Assembly (NCBI GenBank): GCA_937906975.1
Contig: CALCUN010000051.1
Span: 1-10,327 of the forward strand
DNA from: an uncultured Bacteroidales bacterium
GTDB lineage: Bacteria; Bacteroidota; Bacteroidia; Bacteroidales; P3
DNA length: 10,327 bases
Direction: 5' to 3'
Below are positions 9,401 to 10,327 of this stretch, in pieces. Below the pieces are notes generated by a model, which was not told where the DNA came from, ran no database searches, and saw only the letters and a list, made by a program, of their open reading frames with translations. Position 1 is the stretch's first letter; each line of letters begins with the position of its first letter. The position numbers and the translations under genes are program-made.

Positions 9401-10321
9401 ATTAAACGCTTTACAAGAAGAAAGCATAACTGCATAAAAGTTTGATGCAACAGGTCCCATATTATCAGGGAATACTGTTGTAAACTTATTATTAGTTACT
9501 ACAAGATTTTGATTCAAGGTTGCATAAATAGCATTATCTGTTATATTCGTATTTGTCGAAGGAGTATGCATATTTGTTATCTTGAAATCAGAATTAGAAA
9601 TTGTTATTCCATTCGACATTGAAGTAGCAGACATACCTTGAATTTCAATATATTTTGTAGCTGGCACAAAGAACTCACATTCATCAATTGTTATGTTGTT
9701 TGCCGCACTTAAATTCAAAGCCGATGTCAAACGCTGAGGATAAACTTCTTGAACAGTAATATCGTCAGGCTGATTTGTTGCCGCATTAACTCTACTTGCA
9801 AACTTACAATCTCTAAACGTAATATTAGATGTAGATAGAGATGTTGTAACAATTCTTGCAGTATTTGCATAAGAGTCAGCTGCTCTAAACTCAATATTAT
9901 CAAAAACCAAATATTTACAACCAGACAAGTCTATATTCGCCACATTTACATTAGTAGGCTGCAACGCTTTCTTAGTAGTACCCGCACTAGTGAAGGTAAT
10001 TGTATTTGTTGCAGAAGCACCTGTAATATTTTGTGGGAAAACCAACTCTTCTTTCAATTCACTTTCAGGTAAAGCAATCTTTATTGTAGTAGGACCGCTC
10101 ACACCTGAACATTCCAACATTCTAAACGCTTCATTGAAATTAGCAAATTGTCTACTAGTTGGCACACCTGCAAGATTACCTATTGAATATTCACCACTCA
10201 TTGGACCAGCAGAAACAACAAACTCATATCTTGCTGTGTCGTTATCTTGGTTCCAATCTATATCTGGTTCATTAACACTTGTGATAATTGTTAAATAACG
10301 ATAACCAGGAGTGATATTCAT
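410..10321 (-). CDS. Giant multidomain T9SS-secreted surface protein, 5'-partial
   Basis: This is one uninterrupted frame of 3303 codons, a product of at least about 350 kDa, rich in Thr, Asn and Ser. It reads as a chain of beta-rich modules: two parallel beta-helices, eleven full CARDB-like sandwiches, three Ig-like domains, a lamin-tail-like domain, a GEVED domain and a MAM-like jelly roll. It ends in a Por-type sorting domain. T9SS substrates of this kind cross the outer membrane and are released or attached to surface lipopolysaccharide. The stop is at 410-412, 5 bases before a terminator hairpin. The ATG at 10321 is probably internal: two in-frame Asn codons precede it up to the window edge, no signal peptide follows, and residues 1-37 resemble the tail of a CARDB-like unit (DNDT at 26-29). 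The true start should lie upstream, after a Sec signal peptide. I see no catalytic motif, so a role as adhesin or structural surface protein is inferred, not shown. Confidence 0.93.
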   Translation of the reverse strand: MNITPGYRYLTIITSVNEPDIDWNQDNDTARYEFVVSAGPMSGEYSIGNLAGVPTSRQFANFNEAFRMLECSGVSGPTTIKIALPESELKEELVFPQNITGASATNTITFTSAGTTKKALQPTNVNVANIDLSGCKYLVFDNIEFRAADSYANTARIVTTSLSTSNITFRDCKFASRVNAATNQPDDITVQEVYPQRLTSALNLSAANNITIDECEFFVPATKYIEIQGMSATSMSNGITISNSDFKITNMHTPSTNTNITDNAIYATLNQNLVVTNNKFTTVFPDNMGPVASNFYAVMLSSCKAFNVNKNEFVLSGVSAIILSDIPNGTLAKVVNNKISVRNNNIMTYSPITLYGVNLVSGTNILLAYNNVYALGTDANAIAYNLGYTGTTTSNIQVKNNILASELNGYAVKTTPSSPQSIAYSNNLYYKVPGETSSYLFYYENSTVDSPTIWETYTNESNSHYTVDPLFAAWNDLNTTNTFLCSKGIAISQVTDDFFGRPRASVPCIGALEFLPPTNNIYVMSVTPNSGTYNVMFDGTPSYSGCDFGTENITVRFKNISDNTIPANSVTMNYRVNNSTVKTGTVTHAIAPNVEYDFNFTQTYDFSAPTQDLDLDLIAWSSFALDTIKSNDTIKAKVFSSHQIPARADMSINVPYGTAATLNVQSNDSVYWFYAITDEEPFLKSQSLQTTVLYADTTLYFSEKSEIPNIKITEIQLSKTASSAEGLTSPLPAWVTTANAYEISNLGNGVANMAGYKFKFIKANANQELGTSITKTYEFPSGFTLAPGATVTLLNKAQSSVDTDLALGIGTGSVTQTNKLGAFIENAQGTIIDAVALNGATFPTSIGVPSSVWTGASTDLNCTGKAGISRITTSGNNQASWIVSSATNPMTIGELNPTLLIAEDNGCYGYKTVYNVNVTGVPEVNPGVASVSVNGIDTESACTLTDEEVKVEIVNMGVQASSDPIPVVCEVYENGTLISTVTDSYTQSIAPYDTVEFVLGPTVNLSANTAAREFTLKAYTNLSTDVLHSNDTSYSTITSLMTPLTPTASDVSIDYASQTTLTATSSNLLIWYDDPYTEEELTRGNYTTPILYETDTFYVASIIEQTNNYQVEVGTITNTTASHPAPFAYTTKKAKEQYLFKASELNAAGVTEGSISSIAFDIQDVNANVTMGVYRVSIGTTTQNDITTWINGLEEVYSGSLSLSTSDSGWETIQFTEPFQYNGQSNIVVQICFETTTTNGKVKVKQTETDYNSAISYRHASNNACEYTGDPTTTSQRRPNIQFNLSNFGCVSPREEVIVTVAAPPSVDAGLVSIQSPVAGTNILAGVATPIDVELKNYGSETLTSLDIHWTVNGVAQTPYSWTGSLVNNATAVVNIGNYTFNSGTIELVAWVVKQGDAEASNDTVSSTLSSCLGNTDGLTSVTIGPDATDDYATINEFINVLKSSGLCGPIEAVIKQGTYNEQLVISDIAGLSAENYVVIKGEANADQTIITYTAASTADNDAKYVLSLDSVTNITFQDLTISITDTNTSYVVDVNNSANITFNQITFATPHSVTPDLMKLKNSNNITFTNNNFYGSSNQIKSEDAVTSLNITNNRFYDFGTTALDLSNINNLQINNNSISTDTSKIVLTAVKLSQISGSLNLMSNRLFLHKGTADRVGIELKNSNFAQNSSAKIANNSVSMVGPNVSTNFESYGISLDNVTNVDVFYNTVYMKTSTNSAKSRALAIGETGSGIRVRNNNLDNQGKGYAIHVAEASGVVVLCNTNNYTTNGSKFANWGADKANLELLQTANGMDNLSLSIENSFLNDSTLSLRWPTDIVRAADPLDDINVDIDNNVRPISPKPTIGAYEYMFTSTDTGVPTILQPIEGDEYIESEPITVSVELKNFGNYTISSIDVTAVLKYHQDSTSIIQQMTETWTGMLASLETTTFTFQGTFTPPLNYDVDEELYMYVYTTLTDDTTYTNDTAYTSFLTIPSTDLKIDGITVTTERCNLVNYEVQTKIKNVGEYQVNANNTIEVKYYFTERPDQVVTELLTFPYTDATNGVNFNNLQPGAALTYTFNTTSNIYPTDMTDDTLHLITIVKAVGDNLADNDTLSTAKTVISKVSPPAPTVTHDYIPYGTWGHPSAEQVNSLPIKWYSNQFASSPFYAPTSYNSSRNYTTTQLFADTTFYVMVNASGAYPCASEFTPVTVYLDPRAEVDASARAVVEPIAEGWVYMELGDTIKVDVINYGTEPLSNFNISYSIKPTSPATAEEIIVTETCTATIQPLTPYIYSFNQLADMSNVSKTYKVRAWVDANNDITALNDTCDYVLIKPKNGANIYANATSGNAESLDITRVKLGTMESTSNASGNQYTNYTEEIAPAVLFKGVNDVIEVQADNSSAMEAGVVGGWVKAFIDWNRDGIFAADESVMSDTIWSGQTAVNTLNVPSATLSGLTRMRVILAQGGNQTTIPDGSSSESSPSRGEVEDYKLLVRTPEQVNAELQAFTEPAQFLSTTQQTVKVQLKNAGLDALTSATITWQMNSDPEQVFNWNGNLATGTSEIVTLGQVELPLGNTTLRAYVNTAGDNYHENDTISKTVHVFKKVVVPYQTNFDEPEGNDDFFAYDVNTSNPTNCWEFGTPAASNSKINAPYSDPNCWKTKLEGTYPANNESYLYTPIYDIGVVKPDTMTFMMRTAFATGSSMHVEYLNWEGKWIMLGTADDPNGTNWYNAEEGFTTTATWKEIIYSLKSITHLFGNELQFRFVFKSATSRNDGVAIDNFEIKRAKRDQDAGVLTINLEPNELPNYGSNFYPRVGIKNYGAQVLDNLEVCYMAEGMYIPICETITNAGIEPDDTMHYTFTQGTYLAVGMPDPFNLCAFTRLNPTDVYTDNDSCCVSVVIGPLQKDVGIVAITAPGEQIVSNDNIEVAIHIKNYGLDPVSELPVGYTVSGGTTITETVYFTPPLYNGDEYIYRFNERFRASFGSVNLKCWTGQEGDYYHDNDTLYKRLEGTSATRDLEAKYVTIDDADPDNMSVQLTFMNRSSVGVGNVTVGYYYNGDIANVVEETYRLGNIVPSGTLAHHKFEVELPRANGPYYSITAYVSAENESDRENDTTSVLYMGYRDGVADTIFVEQTAAEDCKVQLIAHNAGTIGGTTQVRAHLVQNGDFGNKITQTFNWEYDEPNPALIRYMNFDQRIPKNANGEYNLIAWIEYPYDADHRNDSTNIVVVKSYVGLEDQAATPSFELEQNQPNPFDNQTAIGFTLPEAGNVELVITNNIGQIVYQKTGAFPQGRSEIKLEDLNLAEGTYYYTMYYNEEKQVKKMIVVK
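413..670 (-). other. Type IX secretion C-terminal sorting domain (type A, Por secretion tail)
   Basis: Residues 3218-3303 match the usual 80-90 residue T9SS type A tail. It opens with FELEQNQPNPFDN (residues 3220-3232), containing the signature QNxPNPF. It continues with alternating strands (TAIGFTLPEAGNVELVI, then NNIGQIVY), then LAEGTYYY and the terminal Lys-rich MIVVK ending. A short linker (LEDQAATPS) separates it from the last repeat. In this family the tail directs passage through the outer-membrane Sov/SprA pore and is normally cleaved by the sortase PorU. The tail predicts that the organism has a complete T9SS encoded elsewhere. Confidence 0.95.
692..2020 (-). repeat. Four tandem CARDB-like beta-sandwich repeats of about 110 residues
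   Basis: Residues 2768-3210 form four consecutive units. Each opens with a short strand such as DAGVLTI, DVGIVAI or DLEAKYVTI. Most have a central IKNYG-like turn, and all end in a conserved [DER]-N-D-[TS]. The Asn of that motif falls at residues 2868, 2978, 3088 and 3197, a spacing of 110, 110 and 109. The protein sequences are strongly diverged, so this is an old duplication rather than a recent DNA repeat. The same unit occurs singly or in pairs further upstream in the protein. CARDB-like sandwiches in secreted proteins are commonly spacers or adhesion modules, and here they probably form a stalk beside the anchoring tail. Confidence 0.75.
2033..2575 (-). other. MAM / cleaved-adhesin-like jelly-roll domain
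   Basis: Residues 2583-2763 begin with PYQTNFDEPEGNDDFF and contain NCWEFGTP and, near the middle, the strand pair TMTFMMRTAF. They then run through FRFVFKS and finish with GVAIDNFEI, the order expected in MAM-like and 'choice-of-anchor' or cleaved-adhesin jelly rolls of Bacteroidota secreted proteins. The GVAIDNFEI ending, in which an Asp-Asn pair closes the sandwich, is the strongest clue. Such domains bind carbohydrate or protein, or act as structural modules. No active site is evident. It lies directly upstream of the four-repeat stalk. Confidence 0.65.
2897..3358 (-). other. GEVED domain
   Basis: Residues 2322-2475 carry both landmarks of this family. One is the Asp-rich loop IDWNRDGIF (D2396, N2398, D2400), which resembles a calcium-binding loop. 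The other is the closing motif GEVEDYKLL (GEVEDY at 2463-2468), which gives the family its name. RMRVIL lies between them, as usual. GEVED domains occur in secreted Bacteroidota proteins, often next to T9SS tails. Their precise function is not established. Calcium binding is inferred from the loop alone. Confidence 0.85.
4772..6091 (-). other. Second right-handed parallel beta-helix domain
   Basis: Residues 1411-1850 open with a cap (DDYATINEFINVLKSSGLCG) and contain many short rungs of the form [NL]-I-T-x-x-N-x-[IF]. Examples are NITFQDLTI, NITFNQITF, NITFTNNNF, LNITNNRFY, LQINNNSI, AKIANNSV and IRVRNNNL, with Asn ladders at the turns. The domain ends in the family-typical NNVRPISPKPTIGAYEY (GAYEY at 1846-1850). 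Parallel beta-helices of this type occur in polysaccharide lyases and in adhesins. I see no lyase active site, so an adhesin or structural role is favoured. It is clearly related to the first helix at the other end of the protein. Confidence 0.82.
6467..7003 (-). other. Bacteroidota secreted-protein module (jelly-roll-like)
   Basis: Residues 1107-1285 start at VGTITNTTASHPAPFAYTTK and contain QYLFKASELNAAG, SISSIAFDI, GWETIQFTEPFQYNG and IVVQICFE, and end with RRPNIQF. I recognise this arrangement from secreted, T9SS-tailed Bacteroidota proteins, where it recurs among Ig-like and fibronectin-like domains. I cannot assign it a firm family name or function. Its likely fold is a beta-sandwich. 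It is flanked by an Ig-like domain on its N-terminal side and a CARDB-like unit on its C-terminal side. Confidence 0.55.
7787..8197 (-). other. Lamin-tail-like domain (LTD)
   Basis: Residues 709-845 begin with NIKITEIQLSK. They continue with YEISNLGNGVANMAGYKFKF, then FPSGFTLAPGATVTLLN, and close with IIDAVALNGATFP. The order (ITEI strand, E-I-x-N-L-G, 'GYKF', 'L-x-P-G-x-x-V-x-L-L' and a final 'D-x-V-x-L') is that of bacterial lamin-tail domains, an Ig-like fold found in many secreted and surface proteins, sometimes beside nucleases. No nuclease is present here. It probably acts as a binding or spacer module. Confidence 0.72.
8777..10195 (-). other. First right-handed parallel beta-helix domain
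   Basis: Residues 43-515 open with a cap (FANFNEAFRMLECSGVSG) followed by rungs such as LVFDNIEFR, NITFRDCKF, NITIDECEFF, GITISNSDF, LVVTNNKFT, FNVNKNEFV and IQVKNNIL. The domain closes with DDFFGRPRASVPCIGALEF (GALEF at 510-514). It belongs to the same Bacteroidota beta-helix group as the second helix, with a matching cap and ending. No lyase catalytic residues are apparent. Ligand binding at the cell surface is the likeliest role but is not shown by the sequence. Confidence 0.8.
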
Positions 10322-10327
10322 ATTATT

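Noticed and set aside
4772..10195. Beta-helices as polysaccharide lyases or pectinases
   Set aside because: The rungs are Asn-rich and regular, but I found no catalytic Asp/Lys/Arg pattern of those enzymes. An enzymatic call would be a guess.
8031..10298. Plus-strand frames 8031-8303 and 9990-10298 as genes
   Set aside because: They show no domain or ribosome-binding-site evidence and lie antisense to clear lamin-tail-like and beta-helix coding sequence.

Overview
The window is AT-rich and looks like a member of the Bacteroidota (Bacteroidetes). The main reason is a giant secreted-protein gene that ends in a type IX secretion (T9SS, Por-type) C-terminal sorting domain. It is built from modules typical of secreted Bacteroidota proteins: CARDB-like beta-sandwiches, Ig-like domains, a lamin-tail-like domain, a GEVED domain and parallel beta-helices.

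Layout. Positions 3-455 (+) hold the middle part of a C5 cytosine DNA methyltransferase. It is cut off upstream by the window edge. Its family resemblance stops at about position 317, before the second half of the enzyme, so it looks like a broken gene. A perfect 15-bp hairpin at 369-404 separates it from the next gene. Because the two genes converge, this hairpin can terminate transcription from both sides. From 410 to the right edge of the window (96% of it) a single minus-strand reading frame encodes at least 3303 residues. The first ATG in the window (10321) is probably internal: the frame stays open to the edge, there is no signal peptide, and the first residues look like the tail of a repeat unit.

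Domain order of the giant protein, in residues counted from the ATG at 10321: partial CARDB-like unit (1-37); beta-helix 1 (43-515); CARDB-like (520-635); Ig-like (640-705); lamin-tail-like (709-845); CARDB-like (925-1040); Ig-like (1045-1105); a jelly-roll-like module (1107-1285); CARDB-like (1306-1410); beta-helix 2 (1411-1850); two CARDB-like (1855-2100); Ig-like (2107-2190); CARDB-like (2197-2315); GEVED (2322-2475); CARDB-like (2477-2583); MAM/cleaved-adhesin-like (2583-2763); four CARDB-like in tandem (2768-3210); T9SS tail (3218-3303). No catalytic domain was recognised. A surface-displayed or released adhesin or structural role fits best, but this is inference.

The two genes show no functional link. 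They face each other and share only the terminator. There is no gene-free stretch over 300 bases. No tRNA, rRNA, CRISPR array, insertion sequence or promoter could be supported.
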